This document shows positions 14,586-22,371 of a DNA stretch of 32,231 nt, piece by piece (within the stretch, counting starts at the first letter, position 1; each line of letters opens with the position of its first letter). Origin of the DNA: an uncultured Lachnospiraceae bacterium (lineage in GTDB: Bacteria; Bacillota; Clostridia; Lachnospirales; Lachnospiraceae). The notes beneath the pieces are model-generated. The model did no database searches and was not told the origin of the DNA. It saw only the letters and a list, made by a program, of their open reading frames with translations. The translations under genes and the position numbers were made by a program. The stretch is taken from NCBI GenBank assembly GCA_902766955.1, contig CACXFM010000199.1, positions 1-32,231 of the forward strand, given 5' to 3'.

Positions 14586-15785
14586 TTGGAAGAGACAAAC
14601 AGAACACCGGAAGCTTCTCCCAAAAAGACAGGCTCCCGGCAGGAAACATCCGAAAAAAGAAAGGCCGGCACACTGAGCGCCCTCATCATCAGCGCCTTTA
14701 TCCTGGTCTTCGCGGCCGTGACCGTGCTGAAGCCGGACCGCAAATTTTCTCCAAACGAGAACCGCAATCTGGCCGGGAGACCCGCATTCTCCGTTTCCGG
14801 CCTTCTGGACGGCAGCTTTGCGCAGGGACTGACGGAGCGTTTCAGCGATCAGTTTCTTATGCGCGACACCTGGATTTCCCTGAAGGCGTTTCTGGACAGG
14901 GCGGCGGGCCTGCGGGAATCCCACGGGGTCTACATCGGCCGCGACAACTGGCTGTTCGCGGCGCCCGAGGAGCCTGACATGGAGGCCCTGCAGAAGATCG
15001 CCGACGCCGTCAACGGATTCGCCGCTTCCGCCGGAGGTGTCAGCACGCGGATGATGCTTGTTCCCTGCGCCTGCGCCGTGATGCCGGATCTGCTCCCCGC
15101 TGACGCGCCCGTGCGCAATCAGGCCTACGATATCGAGCGCTTCCGGGAACTGCTCGGCAGTTCCACTGCCGTCAGTTTCATCGATCCCACGGAAGTCCTC
15201 AGGCAGCACCGGAACGAACAGCTTTACTACCGCACCGACCACCACTGGACGTGCCTCGGTTCCAGGATCGTTTTTGAGGCGTCCGCAGCCGCGCTCGGCA
15301 TCGAACAGCCCGTTTCATCGTATCAGGCGTACGCCCTGTCAAACATGTTTCTCGGGACGCTGGGCTCCCAGAGCGGCAATTTCATCACGCGGGACGCCAT
15401 CGTGATCTATGTCCCCGATTCGGAAGTGCAGTATTATATTTCCATACCGGATGAAGGCATCACGCAGGCTTCCCTGTATTTCAGCGCCAAGCTGGAGGAA
15501 AAGGACCAGTACCAGGTATTCCTGGGCGGCAATCACCCGCTGGTAGAGATCCGGACAAGTGCTGACACCGGCAAAAACCTGCTGCTCTTTAAGGATTCCT
15601 ACGCAAACAGCTTTGTGCAGTATCTCATTCCCTACTACGACAAGATCATCATGGTCGACCCGAGATACTACTATGACAGCGCTTCACAGCTCGTCTCCAG
15701 GGAGGGAATCACGGATATCCTCTTCCTCTACAGCGCCAACACGCTGTTTACGGACAACTCTCTGGCGGACTGCCTGAATGCCTGA
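14586..15785 (+). CDS. DHHW/AlgJ-AlgX-like O-acetyl transfer protein
   Basis: The last gene of the acylation operon encodes a 399-residue protein with a short basic cytoplasmic N-terminus, one membrane anchor (about residues 29-48) and an extracellular SGNH-like domain. The diagnostic YRTDHHW motif (215-221) is that of the DHHW family related to AlgJ/AlgX, which transfer acetyl groups delivered by an MBOAT partner. LLFKDSYANSF supplies the probable nucleophile serine. ENRNLAGRPAFS and the GRDNWLF motif are also typical. The start is TTG at 14586, with GGGGGA seven bases upstream and no ATG that fits. The operon thus holds two SGNH-type proteins, this one and the first gene, which may divide the transfer and removal steps; that division is inferred. 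Confidence 0.9.
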   Translation: MEETNRTPEASPKKTGSRQETSEKRKAGTLSALIISAFILVFAAVTVLKPDRKFSPNENRNLAGRPAFSVSGLLDGSFAQGLTERFSDQFLMRDTWISLKAFLDRAAGLRESHGVYIGRDNWLFAAPEEPDMEALQKIADAVNGFAASAGGVSTRMMLVPCACAVMPDLLPADAPVRNQAYDIERFRELLGSSTAVSFIDPTEVLRQHRNEQLYYRTDHHWTCLGSRIVFEASAAALGIEQPVSSYQAYALSNMFLGTLGSQSGNFITRDAIVIYVPDSEVQYYISIPDEGITQASLYFSAKLEEKDQYQVFLGGNHPLVEIRTSADTGKNLLLFKDSYANSFVQYLIPYYDKIIMVDPRYYYDSASQLVSREGITDILFLYSANTLFTDNSLADCLNA

Positions 15786-15802
15786 AACTCCCGGACCGGC
15801 AA

Positions 15803-15834
15803 AGAGGCCGCGCACCTGCGCGGCCTCTATTTTT
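15803..15834 (+). terminator. Rho-independent terminator of the acylation operon
   Basis: AGAGGCCGCGC (15803-15813) and GCGCGGCCTCT (15818-15828) form a perfect 11-bp stem with an ACCT loop, followed by ATTTTTG. It lies 18 bases after the DHHW stop and also separates the convergent methionine aminopeptidase gene. Confidence 0.93.
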
Positions 15835-15857
15835 GTTCAGACTATTCGTCAGGCGCC

Positions 15858-16742
15858 TCACCACGTCAGCACTTCACACCCGGTCTCCGTGACCAGCACC
15901 TGCACTTCCCACTGCGCCGAAGGCTTCCCGTCTTCGGTGCGGATCGTCCATCCGTTGTCTTCGTCTTCATAGATGGCGTCTCCGCCCATATTCACCATCG
16001 GTTCAATCGTGAATACCATGCCGGGCACCATCAGCATGCCGGTTCCGGGACTGGTGGTGTAGCCGACCCACGGATCCTCATGGAATTCTTTCCCGCAGCC
16101 GTGGCCGCCGATCTGGCGGACGACGGTATATCCGTTTTTCAGGGCGTGCGCATGAACCGCTGCCCCCATATCCCCCAGGAAGTGCCAGGGGATGACATTT
16201 TTGATGCCCTCCTCCATACACTCGCGGGCGACTTCCACGAGCCGCTTCTTTTCCGGGCTCACATTTCCCATGCAGAACATGCGGGACGAATCGGAGAAAT
16301 AGCCCTTATAGATGGTGGAGACGTCTACGTTGATGATATCGCCGTCTTTCAGGATAATGCTGTCGTCGGGAATACCGTGGCAGACTTCCTCATTCAGAGA
16401 GGTGCACACGCTTTTCGGAAATCCCTCGTAGTTGAGCGGTGCCGGTATGCCGCCCATGCTGAGTGTCTTCTCGTGGACGATCCGGTTGATCTCTTCCGTG
16501 GACATGCCGATGCTGATTTTTTCGGCAACCAGATCAAGAACGGCGATATTGATTTTTGCGCTCTCCCGGATGCCCTCAATATCCGCCGGGCTTTTGATCA
16601 GACGGCGCGGCGGCACTTCATGGCCTTTCAGTTCCGCCATCCTGATTTTCTCGTCAAATGCCATGTGGCACTGTTTATATTTCCTTCCGCTCCCGCACCA
16701 GCACGGAGCATTCCTGTCAAGTTTTGCATTTGTCAGTTTCAT
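15858..16742 (-). CDS. map: Methionine aminopeptidase type I with N-terminal SEC-C zinc motif
   Basis: This cytoplasmic metalloprotease removes N-terminal methionine from nascent proteins. The five metal ligands are in place: Asp140, Asp151 (SDSSRMF), His214 (GGHGCG), Glu247 (TIEPM) and Glu279 (QWEVQV). The substrate histidine is His122 (EVCHGIP). Residues 11-26 form a SEC-C-type zinc motif (APCWCGSGRKYKQCH) that could bind ribosomes or SecA-like partners; such extended MAPs occur as additional copies in clostridia. At 294 residues it is about 45 longer than plain bacterial MAP, which matches the extension. This copy is not in the ribosomal-protein cluster, so it is probably a second paralogue. 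It is read alone, convergent with the acylation operon and divergent from the nudC-like gene. Confidence 0.95.
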   Translation of the reverse strand: MKLTNAKLDRNAPCWCGSGRKYKQCHMAFDEKIRMAELKGHEVPPRRLIKSPADIEGIRESAKINIAVLDLVAEKISIGMSTEEINRIVHEKTLSMGGIPAPLNYEGFPKSVCTSLNEEVCHGIPDDSIILKDGDIINVDVSTIYKGYFSDSSRMFCMGNVSPEKKRLVEVARECMEEGIKNVIPWHFLGDMGAAVHAHALKNGYTVVRQIGGHGCGKEFHEDPWVGYTTSPGTGMLMVPGMVFTIEPMVNMGGDAIYEDEDNGWTIRTEDGKPSAQWEVQVLVTETGCEVLTW

Positions 16743-16827
16743 TTTTATCCTCGTCTTGTTATGATGATGTCATCCGGTGTGTAAAAACCACCCGGCAAAA
16801 TTCTAGCACTTTGAGAGGAATTCGTCT

Positions 16828-17679
16828 ATGATTCAGGATATCTCCCCTTCAAAACTGTTCAACACATACCGCCCGGATGCAAAACCGGAAGCCGACAGCG
16901 TCATTTTCTTTTTCAGAGACGGCTGCGCCGCCGTCCGTCTGTCCGATTCGCCGGAGATCCCCGCGGAGATGCCCCGCTTCCGGGAATGTCCCCAGGATGT
17001 CTCCTACATATACCTCTTTACGATCGACACCTGCATGTGGTTCCTTCCCTCTGATCCCGCGCTTGAGCCGCCTGCCGGTTTCACCTTCGACAAAATCCGC
17101 TTCCTGAGGGATCAGAATGCCATCTCCGGCAAGCTCGCCTTCTGTCTCTTTACGGCCATGCAGCTGGCAGGCTGGTACCGTGACAACGTCTACTGCGGCA
17201 CCTGCGGCAGCCGGACCCATATCGGATCCGAAGAGCGGTCCATCATATGCCCGGCATGCGGCCGCACAATTTATCCGCGCATCATTCCCGCCGTAATCGT
17301 CGGGGTCACGAAGGGGGATTATCTTCTGCACACAAAATACGCAAACAGAGCGGGGATCTCCTATTATGCCCTTATCGCGGGCTTTACGGAAATCGGCGAG
17401 ACGCTGGAAGAAACCGTCGCGCGCGAGGTGATGGAGGAAGTGGGCCTCCGCGTCAAAAACATCCGCTATTTCGCTTCGCAGCCCTGGGGCATCGTGGATG
17501 ATCTGCTGGCCGGCTTCTACTGCGACGTAGACGGGCCGGATGAAATCAGCCTTGATACGGGTGAACTGAAAGAAGCCGTCTGGATTCCCAGGAATGAGAT
17601 CACCGGGCAGCCAAACGACTTCTCGCTCACAAATTATATGATGATGACCTTCAGGGACGGACTGGAACCGCGCGCCTGA
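16828..17679 (+). CDS. nudC: NADH pyrophosphatase / NAD-cap hydrolase, NudC-type Nudix enzyme
   Basis: This enzyme hydrolyses NAD(H) to NMN(H) and AMP and, in characterised NudC proteins, removes NAD caps from RNA. The zinc ribbon is complete (Cys123, Cys126, Cys141, Cys144). The Nudix box is intact at residues 185-207 (GFTEIGETLEETVAREVMEE, then VG). The NudC-specific motif follows at 217-220 as SQPW, but the usual continuation PFP is replaced by GIV. This change next to the base-binding motif might alter specificity. Length (283) is slightly above Escherichia coli NudC. GAGAGG precedes the ATG by nine bases. It is a single gene, convergent with the alpha/beta hydrolase gene only six bases beyond its stop. 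Confidence 0.92.
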   Translation: MIQDISPSKLFNTYRPDAKPEADSVIFFFRDGCAAVRLSDSPEIPAEMPRFRECPQDVSYIYLFTIDTCMWFLPSDPALEPPAGFTFDKIRFLRDQNAISGKLAFCLFTAMQLAGWYRDNVYCGTCGSRTHIGSEERSIICPACGRTIYPRIIPAVIVGVTKGDYLLHTKYANRAGISYYALIAGFTEIGETLEETVAREVMEEVGLRVKNIRYFASQPWGIVDDLLAGFYCDVDGPDEISLDTGELKEAVWIPRNEITGQPNDFSLTNYMMMTFRDGLEPRA

Positions 17680-17685
17680 AAACGC

Positions 17686-18603
17686 TCAGGATTCCTTCCG
17701 CCCGCACTGCTTCATAAATGCCAGGATATCCTCAAACACGGTTTCTCTCTCCTGCTCATTCAGAATCTCATGGCGCATCCCGTCGTACAGAATCAGCTTT
17801 GTATTGCGCACGCCGAGTTTGCGATAAGCTGCGGCAAGCCATTCCGGGCCCTTGCCGCACTGTCCCACGGGATCTTCGGTGCCGGCAATGATCAGGATAT
17901 TCTCATCCGGGGATATCCGCTTCATCTCTTTTTCATCCCAGAGCACCGCCATGCCCCGTAGAAATTCTCTCCAGAAGCCTCTGGTATTGGGATGTCCGCA
18001 CCACGGATCCGCCATATATCTGCGGACATTCTCCTCGTCCCGTGACAGCCAGTCAAAGTCCGTCTTCCGGTCCCTGACACTCCGGATATAGGGGCCGAAG
18101 CTCAGAGCCGTCATCAGCGGATCGGGCGCATTTCTGTTCTTCTCATTCGTCCTCGCGGATGCCAGGCGGAAGGCGAGCTTCATCAGCATTCCCTGGCCCC
18201 CGTTTGAACCGCACAGGATAATCCCGTCGGCCAGCGCGGGAAAGCGCTCAAGCAGCGACTGGGTGATAAAGGATCCCATGGAATGTCCCATCTGAAAGGT
18301 CGGCAGACCGTTTCTCCCGGCCAGAAGAATCATCTCCCGGACAGCCTCCGCACTGATTGCGAACGCATCGTCCGGCCACTCCTGCTGTCTCTCGACAGAC
18401 ACGGCATTCAGCCCCTGTCCCGGGGCGTCCAGCACCCAGACGTTGACGCCCCTGCCCGTCAGCCATTCAGCAAATCTCTCATAGCGAAGCGAATACTCGT
18501 CCATCCCCGTGATCACGCAGAGATTCCGCTCCGCCTCCCGGGCCTGCCAGCAGTGGCCGGCCAGCGTCAGACCTCTCACTGGTACCTGAAATTGCTCCGC
18601 CAT
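17686..18603 (-). CDS. Alpha/beta hydrolase, lysophospholipase/monoacylglycerol lipase-like
   Basis: This is a predicted serine hydrolase of 305 residues with the Hydrolase_4 (PldB-like) pattern. Visible are the oxyanion/lid start (ITGMDEYSLRY), nucleophile elbow GHSMG, Asp in IAGTEDPVG and His in DGMRHEILNE. The chosen ATG at 18603 has GGAGG eight bases upstream. A longer frame from 18663 lacks any ribosome binding site and would overlap the preceding SprT-like gene. It is the last gene of the leftward licD-to-hydrolase run, 20 bases after the SprT-like stop. Lipid or lysophospholipid substrates are typical of the family but unproven here. No signal peptide is seen, so it is probably cytoplasmic. 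Confidence 0.9.
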   Translation of the reverse strand: MAEQFQVPVRGLTLAGHCWQAREAERNLCVITGMDEYSLRYERFAEWLTGRGVNVWVLDAPGQGLNAVSVERQQEWPDDAFAISAEAVREMILLAGRNGLPTFQMGHSMGSFITQSLLERFPALADGIILCGSNGGQGMLMKLAFRLASARTNEKNRNAPDPLMTALSFGPYIRSVRDRKTDFDWLSRDEENVRRYMADPWCGHPNTRGFWREFLRGMAVLWDEKEMKRISPDENILIIAGTEDPVGQCGKGPEWLAAAYRKLGVRNTKLILYDGMRHEILNEQERETVFEDILAFMKQCGRKES

Positions 18604-18623
18604 CTCAAAAACCTCCAGATGAT

Positions 18624-19211
18624 TCAGAAATCCCTGATAAACCTTCCGCCGCAGAGACTGCATTTATAATCTTTATAATTGCGCGTAAACTTGCACTCCC
18701 TCTGCTTGGTGACCACCTGGCCGCATCCGTCGCAGTGATACTTGTGCAGGATCCGGATCTCCTCATCCGGCGGAAGCCCCTTGTCCTCATTGCTGTTGAC
18801 ACGCTTGATGTTCATACCGAGAGTCTGGTTGACATACTCGGCGTAATGCTTCCACATGGCGCCATGATTACTGCACATGGGACAGGTGTGGAGCAGTTCG
18901 TGCATAATGGTATTCCGGAGACCGTCTTTCGTATCCTCATTCAGCAGTCTCTTTGAAATACTGATATAAAAGCCGTCAGCATCTTTTCTGCACAGGCCCC
19001 ATCTCCGCCGCGCCCTGGTATTGACCGACACGCCGGCGATATGACCGATCGGGATCTTGATCGCTCTCAGCTGCTCCTCACATTCTCTCACTGTCTGTTC
19101 CAGATACTCTTCCTGTGTACGTTCTCTGCTGTCTTCCAGATTCTGTCTGTCCAATTTTCTGATGTCCTTCCATTGTTGTCTGTATTTTTGGGTGATTAAT
19201 TCTGTCTGCAA
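18624..19211 (-). CDS. SprT-like zinc metallopeptidase-domain protein
   Basis: The protein has 195 residues. It contains the SprT-like signature HELLHTCPMCSNHGAMW, with zinc ligands His104, His108 and probably His116 and catalytic Glu105. A C-terminal zinc ribbon follows, built from CDGC and CSLC pairs (residues about 160-190). SprT-like proteins resemble the protease domain of SPRTN, which degrades DNA-protein crosslinks in eukaryotes; bacterial functions are mostly unknown. The farthest upstream start is a TTG at 19211 with AGGA five bases before it. This makes the gene overlap the end of larB by 134 bases in another frame. A later TTG (19154, AAGGA upstream) is possible. The core domain is firm; the first 20-40 residues are doubtful. 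Confidence 0.85.
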   Translation of the reverse strand: MQTELITQKYRQQWKDIRKLDRQNLEDSRERTQEEYLEQTVRECEEQLRAIKIPIGHIAGVSVNTRARRRWGLCRKDADGFYISISKRLLNEDTKDGLRNTIMHELLHTCPMCSNHGAMWKHYAEYVNQTLGMNIKRVNSNEDKGLPPDEEIRILHKYHCDGCGQVVTKQRECKFTRNYKDYKCSLCGGRFIRDF

Positions 19212-19929
19212 GAAATCCTGCGCCGAACCCGTTGTCGATATTTACGACGGAAACACCGCTCGCGCAGCTGTTCAGCATGGATAAAAGAGCCGCCAGGCCC
19301 GAAAAAGAAGCGCCGTAACCGACACTTGTGGGAACCGCGATGACGGGGCAGTCAACCAGGCCTCCGATGACACTGGCCAGTGCGCCTTCCATACCGGCAA
19401 CGGCGATCACAACCGAAGCCCCCATGAGCTCTTCCGTATGGGCCAGCAGCCTGTGCAGCCCGGCGACGCCCACATCGTAGAGTCTCACCACGCGGCTTCC
19501 GCAGAACGCCGCCGTCAGCGCCGCCTCTTCGGCGACCGGGATATCGCTTGTCCCTCCCGTAGCCACCACAACGGTGCCGCATCCGTCAGGCTCCGGTATT
19601 TGTCCGACGATGCCGATGCGCGCATCGTCATAATATCTGAATTCCTCCGTGTCCCGCAGAATCTCCGCCTTTTCGGCGCTGAGGCGGGTAATCAGGATCC
19701 CCTTCTGTCCCCTCTCCAGCATCGCGCGGACGATTCCGCTGATCTGTGCGGCTGTTTTCCCCTCACCGTAGATGACCTCCGCCTGTCCCTGGCGGATCTT
19801 CCTGTGAAGGTCTATCTTGGCATAGCCCATATCAACGAACGGCTCTTCCCGGAGAAGCAGTTCCGCTTCCTCGACGGGAAGACTTCCGTCCCGCACGGAA
19901 CGGAGAAGTTCCCTGACATCACGGCTCAT
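19078..19929 (-). CDS. larB: LarB, pyridinium-3,5-biscarboxylic acid mononucleotide synthase (nickel-pincer cofactor)
   Basis: LarB carboxylates and hydrolyses nicotinic acid adenine dinucleotide, the first step of the nickel-pincer nucleotide cofactor of lactate racemase-type enzymes. The C-terminal AIR carboxylase-like domain is clear: ATGGTSDIPVAEEAA (123-137), AVPTSVGYGASFSGLAAL (198-215) and VVNIDNGFGAGFLA (228-241). Normal LarB proteins end close to this last motif. Here about 38 further residues (246-283) have no family likeness and coincide exactly with the overlap on the SprT-like gene. Loss of the original stop is therefore likely and the tail may be functionally neutral. The ATG overlaps the larE stop by four bases (ATGA). 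No larC is in the window. Confidence 0.9.
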   Translation of the reverse strand: MSRDVRELLRSVRDGSLPVEEAELLLREEPFVDMGYAKIDLHRKIRQGQAEVIYGEGKTAAQISGIVRAMLERGQKGILITRLSAEKAEILRDTEEFRYYDDARIGIVGQIPEPDGCGTVVVATGGTSDIPVAEEAALTAAFCGSRVVRLYDVGVAGLHRLLAHTEELMGASVVIAVAGMEGALASVIGGLVDCPVIAVPTSVGYGASFSGLAALLSMLNSCASGVSVVNIDNGFGAGFLADRINHPKIQTTMEGHQKIGQTESGRQQRTYTGRVSGTDSERM

Positions 19930-20783
19930 GAAGATTTCCTCCCTTCTTCACCGGCGGCACTGCGGATCGTGCTCTCCGGAAGCACTTCATTCAGACTGCC
20001 CATCCGGTATCCGTCAAGATCCAGAGAGGTATAAGAAAACCCGATAGCCCTGAATCCTTCCGCAATCCGGTGCCTCAGCGCATCATCTCCGAAGCGGGAA
20101 ATCAGGTAAGGTTCCACTTCAATCCTGGCCGCATTCCCGTGAATCCGCACGCGGGACTGCAGAAACCCTTCATCGTGGAGAATCTGTTCCCCACGCTCGG
20201 CCATGGAAAGCTTCTCCTCCGTGATCTCCTCCCCGTAGGGAATCCGTGAAGCCAGGCAGGCATACGCGGGCTTTGAAGCCGCGGCCAGCCCCATCTGCGC
20301 CGCCAGCGCCCTCACATCGGCCTTCGTCAGCCCCGCCTCTTTCAGCGGGCTTCTGATATGCAGCTCCATGAGAGCCCGGCGCCCGGGTCTGTAATCGGCA
20401 CTGTCGTCGGCATTTGAACCTTCGGCAAGCGTCTCAAACCCCTCCTCCGACACGGCGGAGAGCATCCGGGTGAACAGCGCCTTCTTGCATATGTAGCAGC
20501 GGTCGGGAGGATTCCCGCGGAATCCCGGAACGGCCAGAAGATCCGGTCTGACCACGATCTGTCTGATTCCTCTCCCGCGGCAGAAGTCACCGGCTTCCTC
20601 GCTCTCCCTCCCGGGAGCCAGTGAAGAAACCGCCGTCACGGCGCATACACGGGTACAGGCTTCCGCGGCTGCCGCAAGCAGCACCGAGGAATCCACGCCC
20701 CCCGAAAAAGCCACCGCGACCGCTCCGCATTCCCTTAAGATCTGCCGCAGCATTCTGTATTTCTGATCCAGCACCTTCTCCAT
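19926..20783 (-). CDS. larE: LarE, pyridinium-biscarboxylate mononucleotide sulfur-transferase
   Basis: LarE is an ATP-dependent PP-loop enzyme that sulfurates the LarB product for the nickel-pincer cofactor. The PP-loop SGGVDSS is at residues 27-33. The motif KPAYACLASR puts a cysteine at residue 176, the same number as the sacrificial Cys176 known from Lactobacillus plantarum LarE. Cys96 and Cys99 (DRCYICKK) are additional. Some LarE proteins instead hold a [4Fe-4S] cluster with three cysteines, and whether these three do so cannot be told from sequence. Length (285) is normal. The gene lies 12 bases after the CapA-like gene and is coupled to larB. The client racemase or epimerase and larC must be elsewhere, if present. 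Confidence 0.92.
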   Translation of the reverse strand: MEKVLDQKYRMLRQILRECGAVAVAFSGGVDSSVLLAAAAEACTRVCAVTAVSSLAPGRESEEAGDFCRGRGIRQIVVRPDLLAVPGFRGNPPDRCYICKKALFTRMLSAVSEEGFETLAEGSNADDSADYRPGRRALMELHIRSPLKEAGLTKADVRALAAQMGLAAASKPAYACLASRIPYGEEITEEKLSMAERGEQILHDEGFLQSRVRIHGNAARIEVEPYLISRFGDDALRHRIAEGFRAIGFSYTSLDLDGYRMGSLNEVLPESTIRSAAGEEGRKSS

Positions 20784-20795
20784 CGCGTTTTCCTT

Positions 20796-21881
20796 TCACG
20801 GCTGATCGCAGGCCGCAATCGTCCCATCCTCTTCGAACCGGATCCGGCCCTCCGAAATGGAAGCCACATGATCAAGGATCTGCTGCTTCTCAGCCGGATC
20901 CCCGCACAGAGATGTGAAAAGTGAATACTGCGTACAGGGCAGAAACTTCGCAGCGGAGAGCGTCACCGGCTCCGACTCGGAGAGCGGCACGTGCAGTGTC
21001 AGCTCCGCCATTCCCGAATACAGCTGTTTCTCATTAAACCAGAAATTGCCCAGGCTGTAGAATACCGGTGCGTCCCCGATCATATTGATGCCCTGCAGAC
21101 AGTGGGTGTGGGTTCCGATCACCGCGTCGGCGCCGGCCTCAACCATTTTCTCCGCCAGTTCCCGCTGGGAAGTGCGGTACTGCTCTTCATACTCCATGCC
21201 CCAGTGAATACTGGCGATCACATAATCATTCTCCGCGGCTGTCCTTCTGATCAGATCGAGATACAGGGACGGATCATAGCATTCGAGCACCCCCGGAAGG
21301 TTTTCGCCCGCCGCCCTCGTATGGATAGACGCCTCATACTGCTCGCCGGCCGTCGCGCCCACAAACGCGATGCGGCGGTTGTTGACCGTAAAGACATGCG
21401 GCTCCTGCGCGCCGTCCAGATCTCTGCCCGCCCCCACGTGAGGAATTCCGCATGCGTCCAGCGTATCAAGCGTGTCCAGAAGCGCTTCCTCTCCGTAGTC
21501 AAACACATGATTATTTGCCAGAAGCACCAGATCCGCGCCCATATCGCGCAGAAAACCGGCGCGCTCCGGCCTGGCCCGGAAATGATAGGATTTCTCTATC
21601 TGCGAACCGCGGGTGCTGTAGGTGAATTCGTTATTGACCATAAAAAAATCAAACCCGCGCATTCTGTCAATCAGAGCGGGGGAAAATACACCTTCGACCC
21701 CTTTCCCGGTCTCATCGAGGAACTTTGTCGTCGCCCAGTCCTCGTCAAGATTGATATCTCCGGCAAAACCGATCGTCACATCCAGTGCGGGCGCCGGCTC
21801 TGCTTCCGGCTGCCGCCCCCGCGCTCCGGCTGCCGTGACCAGCAGACACAGGAGCCCCGCCATCAGCTTACTGCTTACCAA
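20796..21881 (-). CDS. CapA/PgsA-like exported metallophosphatase-fold protein
   Basis: This 361-residue protein has an N-terminal export signal (about residues 5-20) and the CapA fold linked to poly-gamma-glutamate capsule synthesis. Recognisable motifs are GFAGDINL (38-45), VNNEFTYS, LLANNHVFDYG, IASIHWGMEYE, IGTHTHCLQG and PVFYSLGNFWF, which carry the metal-binding His, Asp and Asn residues. Its start is a TTG at 21881 inside the last codons of the previous gene, with GGAGG about 12 bases upstream. An ATG at 21863 is possible but has no ribosome binding site. No capB or capC is adjacent, and many CapA-like proteins in clostridia are of unknown role, so a capsule function is only suggested. 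LicD and TagD-like genes upstream support a surface-polymer theme. Confidence 0.88.
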   Translation of the reverse strand: MVSSKLMAGLLCLLVTAAGARGRQPEAEPAPALDVTIGFAGDINLDEDWATTKFLDETGKGVEGVFSPALIDRMRGFDFFMVNNEFTYSTRGSQIEKSYHFRARPERAGFLRDMGADLVLLANNHVFDYGEEALLDTLDTLDACGIPHVGAGRDLDGAQEPHVFTVNNRRIAFVGATAGEQYEASIHTRAAGENLPGVLECYDPSLYLDLIRRTAAENDYVIASIHWGMEYEEQYRTSQRELAEKMVEAGADAVIGTHTHCLQGINMIGDAPVFYSLGNFWFNEKQLYSGMAELTLHVPLSESEPVTLSAAKFLPCTQYSLFTSLCGDPAEKQQILDHVASISEGRIRFEEDGTIAACDQP

Positions 21882-22344
21882 AGACTTCTAACACCTCCAG
21901 TATCGGCTTCACGATTTTGGCCAGGCTTGCGATCGACTCATTCAGACTGTCGAAGTCCACGCTGTTGAAGTTTTCAATCGCATCGGCGATCGCAGTGTCA
22001 TTTGCCGTGATGACACTGTCCGCGTCCTCAACCAGAACCATGACGCCGGACATGGATGACTGCGCCTGTACGATCAGTTCATCCACCTGTTCCATTGTGC
22101 TGTCCACTTTATTGACAGTCTTGAAAAAACGGGGAATAAGAACGGCAAAAATGATAATCAGAACCGCCAGAAGCGCGCACTCCGCAAATGCAATCACTCT
22201 CGAGAGTTTAATATCATGGTCCTGCCGCTCGATCATTTTCCGGAGAAGCATGGTCTGTTCGGCGTCCGTCATGGACTTGAGATCCACGATATTCTCCGGA
22301 AAATCATATTTATCTTTTTTCTCTTTTCTCATGTTCAAAGTCAT
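21868..22344 (-). CDS. Uncharacterised single-TM protein with coiled-coil-like extracellular tail
   Basis: I do not recognise this 158-residue protein. A charged cytoplasmic N-terminus (about 48 residues, MRKEKKDKYDFPENIVDLKS) is followed by one strong membrane helix (about residues 50-72, ending LIPRFF). The remaining part consists of heptad-like amphipathic sequence with Val, Leu, Ile and Asp/Glu (VNKVDSTMEQVDELIVQAQS), resembling DUF948- or methyl-accepting-type helices. GGAAG precedes the ATG at 22344 by seven bases; an ATG four codons later is an alternative. It lies between the TagD-like and CapA-like genes (27-base gap before it, 14-base overlap after it), so it belongs to the surface-polymer operon, perhaps as a scaffold. 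Confidence 0.75.
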   Translation of the reverse strand: MTLNMRKEKKDKYDFPENIVDLKSMTDAEQTMLLRKMIERQDHDIKLSRVIAFAECALLAVLIIIFAVLIPRFFKTVNKVDSTMEQVDELIVQAQSSMSGVMVLVEDADSVITANDTAIADAIENFNSVDFDSLNESIASLAKIVKPILEVLEVFGKQ

Positions 22345-22371
22345 ACTCCGTCTTCCGGGCAGTCCGTCCGC

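Noticed and set aside
18604..18663. Twenty-residue N-terminal extension of the alpha/beta hydrolase
   Set aside because: The upstream start has no ribosome binding site and overlaps the SprT-like gene, while the internal ATG has GGAGG at ideal spacing.
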